Part shown: positions 1 through 10,900 of the stretch, piece by piece | Layout: every line of letters begins with the position of its first letter | Numbering within the stretch: position 1 is the first letter of the stretch | NCBI RefSeq assembly: GCF_000005505.3 | Contig: NC_016132.3 | Location: 62,001-126,000, forward strand | DNA: 64,000 bases | Source of the DNA: Brachypodium distachyon | Taxonomy: Eukaryota > Streptophyta > Magnoliopsida > Poales > Poaceae | Reading direction: 5' to 3' | Position numbers and translations under genes: made by a program | The notes under the pieces: generated by a model | Told to the model about the DNA's origin: nothing | Seen by the model: only the letters and a program-made list of their open reading frames with translations | The model's database searches: none

Positions 1-63
1 AGGACGGTGAGTATGACCGCGCTTGTTATCTTCGCCACCAAGCCTGTCGCCCGCATCCAGTGA
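1..63 (+). pseudogene. 3' end of an H-family gene (H0), cut by the window edge
   Basis: The first 60 bases are open in frame 1 and end at TGA 61-63. The last residues (MTALVIFATKPVARIQ) closely match the C-terminus of the H7 copy at 63164-63782 (MTALASFAAEPVARIQVS), so this is the tail of a paralogue whose body lies outside the window. Whether the missing part is intact is unknown; it is listed as partial, not as proven broken. The function of the family is unknown. Confidence 0.6.
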
Positions 64-1381
64 CCTACAGCTTAATCCATCGATTCTACGTTTCCCGTTG
101 TTGGCGAGGTCTCTCTCTTGATTTCATTGCACAAGCGCTCGCTCGCTACTGCTTCCTTGATCCCGTCCCGTAGATGACTAGTGACATGCGTGGTCCGTCC
201 AATTCCAACTCCATATATCTTGTGTTGTTCCTCTTGTTTCTTGCAAGGATTGCTTTAGATGATAACGCAGTACCGATCAATTCGTGGATGTTTGCTGTTA
301 ATTGCCTGGAGTTAATACATGTATGAACGATGTGATCATGCAGCATTCGATCCGATTTAATTTGTGCTTGCGTAATGCTTCCGTTTATTGCTGATTCGTG
401 TCTTGTTCTAACTGTCAACAAGTTATTAATTTCGTCAATGCTGCTGTGTTTTGGAGAGGATCAGTTCTTACTGCGGACAGTGCAGTATTCACTCCCTGCA
501 AAGGCGGCAGATTAGTGTTCGCCCATTTCTGCCATGTTTTGGGGCCTTCCGTTCTATTATCTATAATTTGTAGCAACGTACGTGTTAATCCGACTGTCTT
601 AGCTGCTACAGCTCCCTATTGTTCAGTTCGAGATTGATCTGTATTTGTTTTGTTCGTCTTGTTTCTTGCAAGGATTGCTTCGGATGCTAATGCACTGTTC
701 TAGTACCGATCATATCAATTCGTGGAACTAGTACATGTATGAACGATGTGATGCAACCCATTAAGATGCATGTTAGCAGTGTGGTTGATCCTTGGTTAAT
801 TGAAGTCGATGACTAGTTTTTTTTTTTGCCGAACCTCGACAAGAGGGCAGGGGTTTCCTGCAGTGCACTAAAGAAGAATAGAATGGCTCCGTTTATAAGA
901 ACAAGAATTGAAGTCGGAAAACATCTCTAATGGTTCGCTGCCTTATTTTGGTGTTCAAAAATATTATACTAGGAATTTATCCAAGTGTAAGGTTTGACTT
1001 TGATCATATATAATCGGGGTTATTTTAAGTAAAACTCGTGACGTGAAGAATTTCAATTTGGATGACGCATCCCTTTTCCTCACTTGTTATATTGGTCTTG
1101 GAGTAAATCCTAATCGAATCTCCAAGTTAATCAGCGGCCAGAAGCCTCCAGGCAACGGCCAACTCAATTGATAACGGCATGCTGTATCAGAGCCGTACGT
1201 TCGCGATCCAGCTCGCCATCCAACGTATATACTCCTACTGTATTTCGTCGTTACGGTCAAGTTACCTTTTCTTCTCTTTTCACCGTCAAGGACCGAATCC
1301 TGCTCGTACATGGGCACCTGGCTCTGGTTCCGACTCCGCCCGGTTAATCTAATTAATCCGCGTCCCGTCTCTCCGGCCCGT
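64..1381. repeat. 3' flank of H0 with an internal direct duplication
   Basis: No gene is seen here. Two blocks, about 227-372 and 650-775, are diverged direct copies about 420 bases apart: both carry the string CTTGTTTCTTGCAAGGATTG and, later, ATGTATGAACGATGTGAT. The second string also appears downstream of H2 (6389-6412), so it is probably conserved 3'-UTR or flanking sequence of the H family. The rest is AT-rich intergenic DNA. Confidence 0.55.
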
Positions 1382-1488
1382 ATATATATCTACCAACATA
1401 GTATCCCGCTCGCCAACAACGTACTGTGCCAAATAAAGCCCATATATCTACCAACAACATAGTATCCCGCTCGCTCGCCAACAACGTA
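1382..1488 (+). repeat. Short tandem duplication in the RING-gene promoter
   Basis: The segments 1382-1423 and 1442-1488 are near-identical direct copies with the order ATATATCTACCAACA, then TAGTATCCCGCTCG, then CCAACAACGTA. The second copy has small insertions (AAC, CTCG). Each starts with a TATA-like run, so the duplication may offer two core-promoter positions 32-138 bases before the ATG at 1520. Confidence 0.5.
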
Positions 1489-1519
1489 AACCCAATCCTT
1501 TTTAGAGTTTCTAGTTTCC

Positions 1520-1870
1520 ATGAAACACGTACAAGGAGTCGATGACGTGCTCAAGACGGTGGACGACGACGGCGGCGGAGTCTGTCCCGTATGCTACGAG
1601 GCCGCCGCGACGTCCGCTTGGAAGGAGACTCCGTGCGGACACTGCGTGGACAAGTGGCTCATCGAGGCAAACCAGACTTGGCCCATATGCCGGCGCCGCC
1701 TGATTATTATGCCGCCGCCTGTCATCGGTACTGAAACAGAATATGTTCCCATTAGCAATCCTTTTGGGACGATCATGGACAGGGTTTTACCGGATCAGAA
1801 TACCTACATTCATATGGAGACTCTAGATCTATGGGTAGCCATCAGATACTCCCTCCGTCAAAATATATAA
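1520..1870 (+). CDS. Short degenerate RING-type zinc-finger ORF (116 aa)
   Basis: The ORF begins at the first ATG after a TATA-rich leader. Residues about 22-60 look like a RING-H2 ubiquitin-ligase finger: CPVCYE, then TPCGH, then CVDKWL, then WPICRRRL. Two features are wrong for a working finger. The usual Phe-His spacer between CGH and CVDKW is missing (about four or five residues), and the first Cys of the last CPIC pair is Trp. The last residues (from about 1849) are encoded by a Stowaway MITE end, so the natural stop was probably replaced. It is most likely a decaying E3-ligase-like gene. A working small protein cannot be excluded without expression data. Confidence 0.5.
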   Translation: MKHVQGVDDVLKTVDDDGGGVCPVCYEAAATSAWKETPCGHCVDKWLIEANQTWPICRRRLIIMPPPVIGTETEYVPISNPFGTIMDRVLPDQNTYIHMETLDLWVAIRYSLRQNI

Positions 1871-1880
1871 GGTCAATATA
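1849..1880. mobile_element. Left end of a truncated Stowaway MITE
   Basis: A TA dinucleotide at 1847-1848 is followed by CTCCCTCCGTC, the standard Stowaway terminal sequence of grasses. I do not find the matching GGAGGGAG end nearby, so only the left terminus remains. It supplies the last codons and stop of the RING-like ORF. Confidence 0.55.
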
Positions 1881-3471
1881 TACCCATTTTCTAGGTCGAA
1901 TTTAATTTGACCCACTACAGGGAAATAATATTTATATTTGACATATGTATATAAAACTTACGCTATTAAAGTTTGGCATTAAATTCCTTGTGAAGCTCGT
2001 ATATATATTGGAAGCATAGGGAACAGTTGGGATCGAGCATGCATGCATAAGAATATTCTGCTTGTCTATAGGGTCTTGTCTAGCTATATATATCCCATGC
2101 ACCTCAGGAATACATGGTTCTATATATATTTGTTGCCAATGCAAGTCTTACTGTTTTGATGGATCTATTGTTTATTTATTTTACTATTTTCATTATCTAT
2201 AATTTGTTGGTCATATTTCAATCTACATCTATTTCTGTGTACACTACCGTTAAAAGCAAAAGCACGTGTTGCGGTGCATCCAAGAGATCTCGGTCATTCA
2301 AACTGCTAAAATTCAACGTCTCAATCATTTTAAAGATCTGCAACATGTTTTAATTAGTACCGAACAATGCCATTGGTAAACCCAGCTGCCCTGACCCATC
2401 AACTATGGAAGCCCAACTAATCACAAATCAATCTCATTAGTAAAGTCTATTTTGTAATTACAAAACTGTCCTAGGGTGCTTGCTCGGACAATGAAGGTTA
2501 GCCACCCCACGCCTAGACCGGCGGTCTTACCGGAAAATTTTTGGAACCGGCGCCTCCGTCGGTCTGCTAAGCGGCTGAACTGAGCAAAGGAGTGGGCAGG
2601 TTTCGAACCAAGACATGACTATGATAGTCCACACGCACTAACCATCATGTCCACGCATGGTTTTGTGCTAAAACAAGGAACTGGTCTTACTTGACTATGT
2701 AAATTCTTTGTTTCAATACTAAAATAATTGATATTCCTTATTAATTCTCAGTTTAACTATTGAACCAATGAACCAGTGCTTGGTTTGATGAACCAATCAC
2801 CGACAGCCTCACCGGTCTGGTTTTTTAAACTAGGATACCGGGATGATTACAAGGCCATCGGAGGACGGGACATTCGAGAAGAAGGGGACCGATTACTCGG
2901 ACGGAGAAAGAGAAATTTTCTAACCCTCAAATGAGAGGGGGTGCTCTCGTATTTGTAGGTTGTGGATGGCTCAAGAGTGAAGTTACAAAGTTGTCATTAA
3001 ACAATTTACGATTTTGTCACCGAGCATCCCTAGCGGTCCGGGGAAGGATTGTCTTTTCCCTATGTGTAGCTCTGCAATGTTCTTAGGAATCGGTAGATTT
3101 TGACAATTTAACAGAAATGTTATTAGGTCATCCATGGAAGTGCTGTCTAGCTGCGCAAGCAGACGTCTGACGGTGGTGATATTTTAATTACACTCGCCAT
3201 TCTTGTACCGCGCGCGAGGGGAGTAGTTCCGTTCCGTTCCATTCCAGCCGGAGACGGCAGAGCAGAGGTAAACATTCTGTTACGGACGTGGGGTCCACTG
3301 CAGTGCCGGCCCCACCTGTCAATGACGCTGGCGGCATTGTGCAGAATCACCTCGCTCCCATGTCACGGGCCACGACACACAGGTCAATCGGCAACTTGCT
3401 TATAAGGAACAAAACGGCTGCGCCGACTCGCCGAGACGGCAAGCCAGAAACCAAACACCTCCCGGGCACAG
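1881..3471. other. Intergenic, no gene recognised
   Basis: AT-rich up to about 2380, then mixed sequence with a TE-like block around 2470-2650. No coding pattern, RNA gene or complete element is seen. The last about 150 bases (3280-3330) contain GGGGTCCACTGC and GGCCCCACCTG, which resemble the GGGCCCAC block found upstream of other H copies. Confidence 0.4.
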
Positions 3472-4355
3472 ATGGCGACAGCGCTGCCATGGAAGGAGCT
3501 CTTCCATAAGAGGATCCAAGACGCTGACGTCGAAATCGACTTGGTCCGCCAGTGGCTCACCCGCTCGCTGTGTACGCTCTGCTTCCGCATCAACGCCGAC
3601 GACCAAGGCGCTCCCTCGAGGCAGCGGAGGCGCTGTTCGAGGCAATCGAGATCGCCGAGGACGTCCAAGCTCCGCTCGTTCACCGCGTCTATCTGCAGAC
3701 GTACGAGCTGAGCACGGGGCCTCCTGGAGCCTCGTCGCGCGATCCGTGCCGGGCACACTGCTTCTCACGTCGTCCTCGCGGGCAACGGCGCCGCCCAGGC
3801 CATGGACGGGCTCCGCCGCTATATAGGCCACTGTCGGCGGCAGTGGGCCTCCCGACCGCAGCCGCTTCACCGACCCTGAAGATCACGGAGGAATCCATTT
3901 TCTATCGGGTGTCCTTGAGGCTTCGCCGGGCCCAGAACGCCATCTGTGCTCTCCGCAGCCAGCATTCAGAGGCAAGCCATCTATTCCATCTCTGTGCCCC
4001 GTATCTAGGTATCTCTGCCGTCGATCTGAGGACGTGGGAGGGGAGACGGGCCGAAGCTTCTCGTCATGCCCACAGGAGTTTGGATATCATCTGGTCAGTT
4101 GCCTGCTGTCTGGACTATGTATATACCGGTGTAGACAAGTGGGGAATCCGCCAATCCCTCCGCGATGATGCAGCAAAACTGATCCAAGTGATGGAAACAG
4201 AGACCGCCCAGGAAGTGAGGATGATGCATAACCATGTGTGTCACCAGTTCTTCCAAACCTGGATCCTGATCCAGACCACCGCGCGCGATTGCTTCCTTTT
4301 GCATGGTGAGCCACAGGTTCCTCTGTTGTTTCTTGCAAGGATGCTCCAGTTGTAG
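3472..4355 (+). pseudogene. Broken H-family-like gene (H1)
   Basis: An ATG at 3472 opens a reading frame whose start (MATALPWKELFHKRIQDADV) has the same layout as other H proteins: a short lead, an aromatic residue, then a basic/acidic amphipathic helix. This frame reads into low-complexity RRR-type sequence after about 45 codons. A second frame (3552-4355) then becomes the plausible one, with helical text such as EAAEALFEAIEIAEDVQAP at about 3620-3680. A frameshift around 3600-3620 is needed to join them. The later part (3720-4355) stays open but I do not recognise it. Either this is a pseudogene or a spliced gene I cannot resolve. Its link to the H family rests mainly on the N-terminus and position. 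Confidence 0.4.
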
Positions 4356-5037
4356 ATGGATAATGCTGCAGCGATTGATTCCACTTAAAAATAACAAAAC
4401 CGTTTTTAAATATGGGGTCCAGTGAGCATGTTCCGGATGGAGCCAAATTTCATCAAGATGTGCATGCATGGAGAATCCATTTTTTCAGTGCGTGTTTTAA
4501 TTATTAAAACTTGGTCAGAGATAATCTGAGTTACCTATTTTCATGAAACCGGCCAATATATCATCCGTTAACTTAACATCATCGCGTTAATTTCATTCCG
4601 AGGAAGGAAGGAACCAAGAATCCTTTGCATGGTTCATGGATGCGGTTTTGTTTTTTGTTGCACCCTACACAAGAGCCAATGAAGGCGTACGTGTCCAAAA
4701 TCTGGTCCAGGCCGCGCACGCACGAAACTCACGAGGAACACATGCGCTAGCTACTGATTCGCGGCCAAGGGAAAGAAATACTGGGCGCTAGCTGTTGATC
4801 CAAGTCGGCAAGGTGTAAGACGTGCTGTGCTATTCCATCTTAGTAGCTTGTCTGATCATCAGGACACACGTACAGATTAACACACGTGCAAATATTCCAC
4901 GTAGGTCCTGGCGTGGCGCCAAGGCAAACAGCCAGGCGGCCGGACGCGACACCTCGTACCTAAACGCTTGTCCGACGCGTGGATAAGACAAAGCGGTGAC
5001 GCGTGATCCAAGAGCACAACCTGGAGGTGAGAAATAG
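4356..5037. other. Intergenic, nothing recognised
   Basis: I find no coding region, RNA gene or transposon end here. The last 200 bases are GC-richer and lead directly into a REVEILLE exon copy. Confidence 0.35.
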
Positions 5038-5228
5038 ATCTTGCTGGTGCTGAGAAACCTGGAGGCCAACCTGACGGCGCCCCAGTTCGAGCCCATCGCG
5101 AGTTGTGAATTCTCTGCAAATTAGTAGTACGATACAGTGGAATGGTGGTTAACTTGCATGTGTTTTTGTTGTCTGAATTTTGGACAGAGGAGGTTTGCTG
5201 TCGAGGTATGACCCTGGGCGAGGCCAGT
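5038..5228 (+). pseudogene. REVEILLE-like MYB gene fragment, last two exons
   Basis: Bases 5038-5097 copy the penultimate exon of the intact gene at 52621-54146 (LLVLRNLEANLTAPQFEPI), including the AG before it. The donor after it reads GC (GCGAGT) instead of GT. About 5188-5228 copies the final exon, but an extra T in the run after AGGAGG shifts the frame. The following sequence to about 5450 matches, with divergence, the 3' flank of the intact gene (52380-52620, opposite strand). The MYB domain is absent, so it is a dead 3' fragment. Confidence 0.75.
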
Positions 5229-5645
5229 TATAGAGCATACGAGAATGTAGCCTGAGAATTGAGAAAGAAAACCATACTCCAAGTGTGCCTGCAGCTGCAG
5301 GACTGAGAACAACTACTGACTGGGAAGTTGGAATGAACAAGTAGATATATATATGTAGTTGAATGGAAAAAATTATTTAAAACAAATACAGATTCTTTTG
5401 AAGAGCTAGATACGAAATGAGGATTGTTTGTAGGGAGTTTGTGTTTCAGAGTTGAGAGTAGCACTGTATCCTTTTTGGTGGAGGCGGGACTGTCTGTTTA
5501 CAGTGGAATGGGTGGAAGTTATTCTCTGTTGGTGCAGAGAAAAGCATTTCCGCCGGCCCATACATCGGAGTTGCGTGATCCGATTGATTTCAAATCTTTT
5601 TTCACTTCCACCGCGGGCGCGGGGTGAATGGTCGGTTACCGCAGC

Positions 5646-5665
5646 GGGGCCCACTCCGCCAGGCT
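5646..5665 (+). promoter_or_regulatory. Conserved upstream block of H2 (GGGCCCAC...CCAGGCT)
   Basis: GGGGCCCACTCCGCCAGGCT lies about 65-85 bases before the H2 ATG. The identical block precedes H3 (6820-6839), and close versions precede H4 and H5. GGNCCCAC is the known binding core of TCP transcription factors, so a TCP site is a reasonable guess. Function is inferred only from conservation between copies. Confidence 0.45.
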
Positions 5666-5728
5666 CCCTATTTGACGCCGAGACGCCAAACAAGCCCCCG
5701 CCGCCAAGAAACCCAAAGAGATCGAGAG

Positions 5729-6268
5729 ATGGCGGAGCGGGCGGCGTGGAAGTGCCGGGTCCGGAAGCGCGTGCTGAAAGTGGAGGCGCTCTGCCAGGAC
5801 TCCTTCCAGCGCCTCTTCCACGCGGCCACCCTCATCCGCCACCCGGGCGACGCCAGCAAGGCGGCGGAGCTTCTCCAGGGCGTGTCCACCAGCCTCACCC
5901 TCGCCGCCTCCTACATGCAGGCGGCAGAGCTCCTGGCGCTCCGCGGCGGCAGCCCCCACCCACGCCGGCCGCTCCCCTCCCTCGCCGACCTCCACCCGGA
6001 CGCCGCCGACGTGCGGGCCGCGCTGCTCAGGGTCCAGGCCGCGGCGGCGACCCACGAGGCCACGCGCCTGCACCTCCAGTGCTGCCGCGGCCGCCTCGCC
6101 ACGCTCTGCTTCCTGCTCGACCGCCAGAGCAAGCGCCAGCGCCATGGCTTCCACGCCGTCACCGAACCCCAGCGCGCCGCTGCCTTCGTCGCCCTCGAGA
6201 ACGCCAGGCACTCGCTGCATGCCTGCGTCATGGAGATCAACATCGCCCTCCTCGCTCTCCCTCCCTGA
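5729..6268 (+). CDS. H-family protein H2, intact single-exon ORF (179 aa)
   Basis: Unrecognised protein. The ORF is GC-rich and starts at the first in-frame ATG (MAERAAWKCRVRKRVLKVEA). It is predicted to be almost all alpha-helix. Two motifs tie it to the other copies: AASYMQAAELLALRG at about residues 65-79 (AASFMWGAELLGLRG in H4 and H5) and CRGRLATLC at about 115-123 (CRGNLNSVC, CRGNLSSVC). No signal peptide or membrane segment is obvious. A conserved upstream block lies at 5646-5665 and a conserved 3' block at 6389-6412. It sits just downstream of a REVEILLE fragment on the same strand. I am confident that it is coding (length, codon bias, paralogues), but I do not know its function. Confidence 0.7.
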   Translation: MAERAAWKCRVRKRVLKVEALCQDSFQRLFHAATLIRHPGDASKAAELLQGVSTSLTLAASYMQAAELLALRGGSPHPRRPLPSLADLHPDAADVRAALLRVQAAAATHEATRLHLQCCRGRLATLCFLLDRQSKRQRHGFHAVTEPQRAAAFVALENARHSLHACVMEINIALLALPP

Positions 6269-6819
6269 CTGTCTCGGTCGCCATGGATGTCAGTCGTCTC
6301 GATCGTCCGCCTGCCAACTTTCGCAGCCGACCGCGCTGAAACTCTGATCCAACTGTTGCTTCTTTCTGATCTGTTGCAAACTGGGATCGATGTATGAACG
6401 ATACGACGCAGCGAGTCATTTTCGATCGGATTCTTATGTCTCATGCTTTCGTTTGCGGATGTAAAAATGCTTCAGTGCTCTCAACTTGCAAAGGCAGTCT
6501 CGCACACAGACTGTTTTTCGCCTTGTTTTTTTCTGCATTGTATGTAATCTCTTTGGGCTTGTCTAAGAACAGGAACAGGTTAATCAATCTGAGTGTAATT
6601 AGCTGCTGCTGCGTGCTTCATCGTTTCAGCCGGTGTCTTGGATTTGTAATTGACTAATTCCAGAATCAGGTTGGCCTGATCTATTGTTCAAATTAGGATG
6701 ATCACATCTATGACAGCACGCGCGGATCAGAGTTGCATACGTGCTACGATTGATTTGATATTATGCCAGCTGTGAGCCACGGGAATTCACCGTCTCCCTC
6801 CCCCTGCGGTTTCAAAAGC

Positions 6820-6839
6820 GGGGCCCACTCCGCCAGGCT
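6820..6839 (+). promoter_or_regulatory. Conserved upstream block of H3
   Basis: Same sequence as at 5646-5665 (GGGGCCCACTCCGCCAGGCT), about 70-90 bases before the H3 ATG. It shows that the promoter was copied together with the gene body. Confidence 0.45.
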
Positions 6840-6907
6840 GGCAGGCAGCAGCCCTGACGCCACCAAACAACCACCGCCCGCGACAGAGCGAGAGAAGGAG
6901 ATAATAG

Positions 6908-7264
6908 ATGGCCGCGGGGGCCGATCCGGACGACGACGGCGGCGGCGAGCACCAACGCCGGAAACGCGGCGGAGGCGCTCAGGGTCGTGGCCGGCAGCCT
7001 CACGCTCGCCTCGTCCGACATGAAGGCGGCCGAGCTCGTGGGGCTGCACCGTGCCAGCTCCAACCCGCGCGGGCAGTCGAGCACTTGGACGACAAGGGAG
7101 GCCCCCAACTCCGCAGCCAGGGCGGAGGCGGCGCCCGCCTCGCCACGCTCGACTTCCGCGCCGTCGCCGAAAGCCAGCGCGCCGCCCTCGACGAGGCCGT
7201 GGACCTTCTTCGAGACATCGTCGTCCTCTGCTCAAACTCCCACCTGGTTCTCCCCGCGAGTTGA
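6908..7264 (+). pseudogene. Shrunken, frameshifted H-family copy (H3)
   Basis: The family pattern can be read only by changing frame. The N-terminal helix is largely deleted. NAAEALRVVAGSLTLASSDM followed by KAAELVGLHR matches the H2 AAELL region. After a central loss, about 7130-7264 reads RLATLDFRAVAESQRAALDE and ends at TGA, matching the H2 C-terminal half. The ORF open from 6908 is in a different, arginine/glycine-rich frame and is not the family frame. It is therefore a degenerate tandem copy of H2 that keeps its promoter block. Confidence 0.65.
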
Positions 7265-7911
7265 GTGCATCAGTCAGTGCCCGCCCCCGTTTGCTGAGTC
7301 CTTAGTTACACAAGTTACTCGTCCGAGCTCTTCTTTCTGATTCCTGTATTTTACGCCTTGTTTTTCTGCATTTACTGTATGTTTGGGGTTAATCAATCCT
7401 GGTGTAATTAGCGTGCTTTATCGTTTGAGTTGGTATCTTGGATTTGCAAATGACCTATCGTTCCAGAATCGGGGCATTGACCTGATCTGGTTTTGTATTT
7501 CCTACTTGTGAGGCACATGCTCTATTAATTTGTTCAATTGTTGCCAAAACTGCAGTAGTAGACAGTAATCTCAAAAATGTTAAGCAACTGCCGATTTAGC
7601 CTCTTCCCAGCATATATATTTATTATTTTCATTGTCAAAAGCTCAAACATAAACCTGTACTAGTCTGTTGTACATAGGGAGAAAATGGTTCACTGTTTTC
7701 TGTATACACGTCCATGACAAGAACAGACAAATAAAAAATGACTTGTCAACTGTGTACACATTTGCATTTGCATACCTCGTACAGTAAGAATAGAACAATG
7801 GACACAATAAAACAACACTATGTACATTCAAGTATCCGGCCGTACGCAGTTTCCAGAAAAAAACCGCACGCCAAGGCAGGCAACGTAGTATACATCTCAC
7901 ATTGTCAATGG
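7265..7911. other. Intergenic / 3' flank, nothing recognised
   Basis: AT-rich sequence. The first part (7340-7500) resembles the 3' flank of H2 (6510-6690): both have the order TTTTTCTGCATT, GTATG, GTAATTAGC and GGATTTG. This is a further sign of tandem duplication. The part from about 7600 is probably the 3' UTR of the minus-strand gene that follows. Confidence 0.4.
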
Positions 7912-10900
7912 TTATTTCGTATTGCTTGATTTGGATATGTCAGCTCTCAGCTCCTCTTCAAGCTCGTCGAACTCCCACCCGCTTATATCTTCCGGGGAGT
8001 ATCTGTTAGATTTGCCAAATTCTAACTCCAAGTCTGCAAGGTCCAAATCAGGATCCGGAGTCTGCTCGGATTTCACAGGACATTTGGGGGAATCCACAGG
8101 CGTAGCTTTAGGCGTCGACGGTGCCTGAACAGGTGAAGAGTTCGATTCAGATCGCTCCTTTGTCGGAACCTTCGCTCTACGGACTTCAATATCTAGTGTC
8201 GGCCTTTCTATAGACTCGAATGCCTCTCTCAGTTTCTCTATCTCTGAAAATAAGTTCCTGATCTCTGGATCATCTTTCCTGAAAAGAATAGAAAATTAAA
8301 GAAAATAAGTTCCTGATCTCTGGATCATCTTTCCTGGAAAGAATAGAAAATTAAAGAAAATAAGACATCCCGGTTGCAGGGATTACAAACTTCACAAGCA
8401 CACCAAAGAATATACGTTTGCAAAGTTGGGCAGTACCTCGAACTAGCTCCTTGCTCAGAATAAAACAGCTTCTTCATGTGATCAGTTATGCTGAAGGCAA
8501 TTACAATCTGAAAACATCGCAACATTCCTAAGCAAAACTGAACAGGCTGAAGATCATATCTGTTCATGATGTGATTTATACTGTACAACTAACTTCAATT
8601 TTGGCCAAACAAACACACACAAATATTTAAAGAGGTCGATTAGCTTAACAACAATCAATTAGCAGCTCAATCTTAAAACCAGGCAATCAAAATTCAACAG
8701 TGGGAACTCGGTACGAACCTTCTTTTCAGTTTCCAAATATTCCTCCTCAAGGGATTTCTGTGGGCTTGTCTTTTCTGATATCTCTTCATCTTCAAGTTCT
8801 GTTGACTCATCCCTACAATATTTCGTTCAAACCAAATAATGGCAAAAGTCATTAGGACCTATTGTTTTGGTGGAAAAGAATTCCATAAGTATATGGAAGA
8901 CTTAGAAAAAACAATTGAACAACCTTGAATTCAAGACTGCCAAATTATCCACGTATGTGTGGATCCGCTCAATTGACGGGTTTAGAACTTCCTGTCAAAG
9001 ACAGAAGATACATACAAAACAGTGAAGATATATTCAAATAGTATAGTGCGTTTGTTACAAATGCAATGAGGCTTTTATATCCAAGTACCTTGAATGTAGA
9101 AAGGTGAAATTTCGTCAGCTTCATAAAATTGCCTGTGCATCTCTCTAGCTCATCACTATGGTCATAAACCAAAAAAGGGCTGAATTGGTTAGAGGGGATG
9201 ATAGGATAAAATGGTGGCAATCATAGGCTAGTATGACCATAAATCACTACGTACTTGGTTTTCTTTTCTTTCTGTTCATCATATGACGACTGAAGCTGCC
9301 ATGTATCCTCGAGGAAATTGATCCAAGTTTTTACTACACCAGCCTCCACATTACAAGAGGCAATACTTTTTGAAAGTTCAGTTTCCTGATTAAATGCCAG
9401 CAAAGAAAACAAAATATTAAGCTCATCAGTACTTTCACACAAACAGCGACCATCAACCTCATGAGATATTACTGGAAGAAAACAAAAAGTCGGTCAATCA
9501 GAGAAGTAGCAGCACCTTTGCTTTTAAACTAAAGATCATCTGATTGTTTGCTTCATCAAATTGATCCCTCTCTTCCCTCGTTACCTTGAGCCGCCCAACA
9601 GCAGAATTCAGCGAAATGTTAACCTGTTGGAGAAATGTAGTAAAGGACCTCAAAATCAAAACAAACTATTTTTATAAAAATAATAACAGGACTCCAGTAG
9701 GGAGAAAACTGGCACTTGACAACGTGCCTCCCCCAGTATACACTATATAGATATAAATAATGAGATCGATACAGGACAGCAGGATTTTAATGAAAAAGAT
9801 AAATATTCCATGGCGTGGGGGTGTTCATGTGATCATGTCCATGTCCAATATAGGACAAGAAGTCAGCACGAAAATAATAATACAGGAAGGTCTTACTAAG
9901 GAAAAAGTACCTTCTTCAACTGAGCCTCGAGTTCATCCCTTTGCTTCTCCAATTCAGAAATCTCAGCAGTTAACTCCTATATCAGTGACACATTAAAAAT
10001 GTATTTGGAGCATCAGCAGAATATACAGCAAAGCAATATTTATCCATGCATTCATTTTATAACATCTGTGTGCCATGTGTGAATTGGCATGAGAACTGCT
10101 TAGAATCCACAAATATAGGCAGATGTCCTAATAGCCCTGTAAGAAAAAGGTTGGGCTCAACAAGCTACTCGAACTCAGCTAGAACCAGACTCAATTCAAG
10201 ATTGGCTCAAGCTCAGAATTAACTAAGCTTGAGCTATTCGGCAAAGCCAGCTTGCATACTCAAGAGTGACTTCAGTAGTCCATTGTTGGCATAATGCTAT
10301 CTCACTCCAACAGCCCAAAGTCTGTGCAAATTTCACTTCCCCTGACCAAGTTGCCTGGCTCACGAGTAACCAGTCAAAAGCCCCACTCCCCAGTCACAAA
10401 AGGCGATTGCAATTCAGCCTTAGCAGCCACGAGATCATGTTCCTTCTATCTCCCTCCCCATCCTTCTCGCTGTCCTCTCCAATTGATATGTGTCCAGTGA
10501 GGTGTGGCAATGGTGGGATCTGACCCAATATTCAATGCCACCATTGCCAGCAGCACAGGCCACAGTGCCAAATGGTATACAACACAGTTCTTGGAATTTA
10601 TGGATTTCTAGGAATGTAATCTCTTTGATACACTTGTCCAAGAGCTGGTAATTCCTTGAGCAACCATTTATGTGTCTAACCCGTTGATTTGGAGTGAATT
10701 TTCTCCTTAAAATCAATGGAAATGATAGGACTGTGAAATGAGCTAAGCTCGGAGTCGGTATAATTTTCTTTAAAAAAATTATATGCATGAGCTCCTTGCC
10801 AAGCTTAGCTAGAGTTGTTTGAGTTTTCTTAAGCTGAGCTTGAGCCTAACTCTAAGCTCGAACGCCATCCGTGGCTCGCTCCAGCTTGGAATGGTGGCAC

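Noticed and set aside
5452..6339. 295-codon ORF overlapping H2
   Set aside because: Proline/arginine-rich alternative frame of H2; the family motifs are in the other frame.
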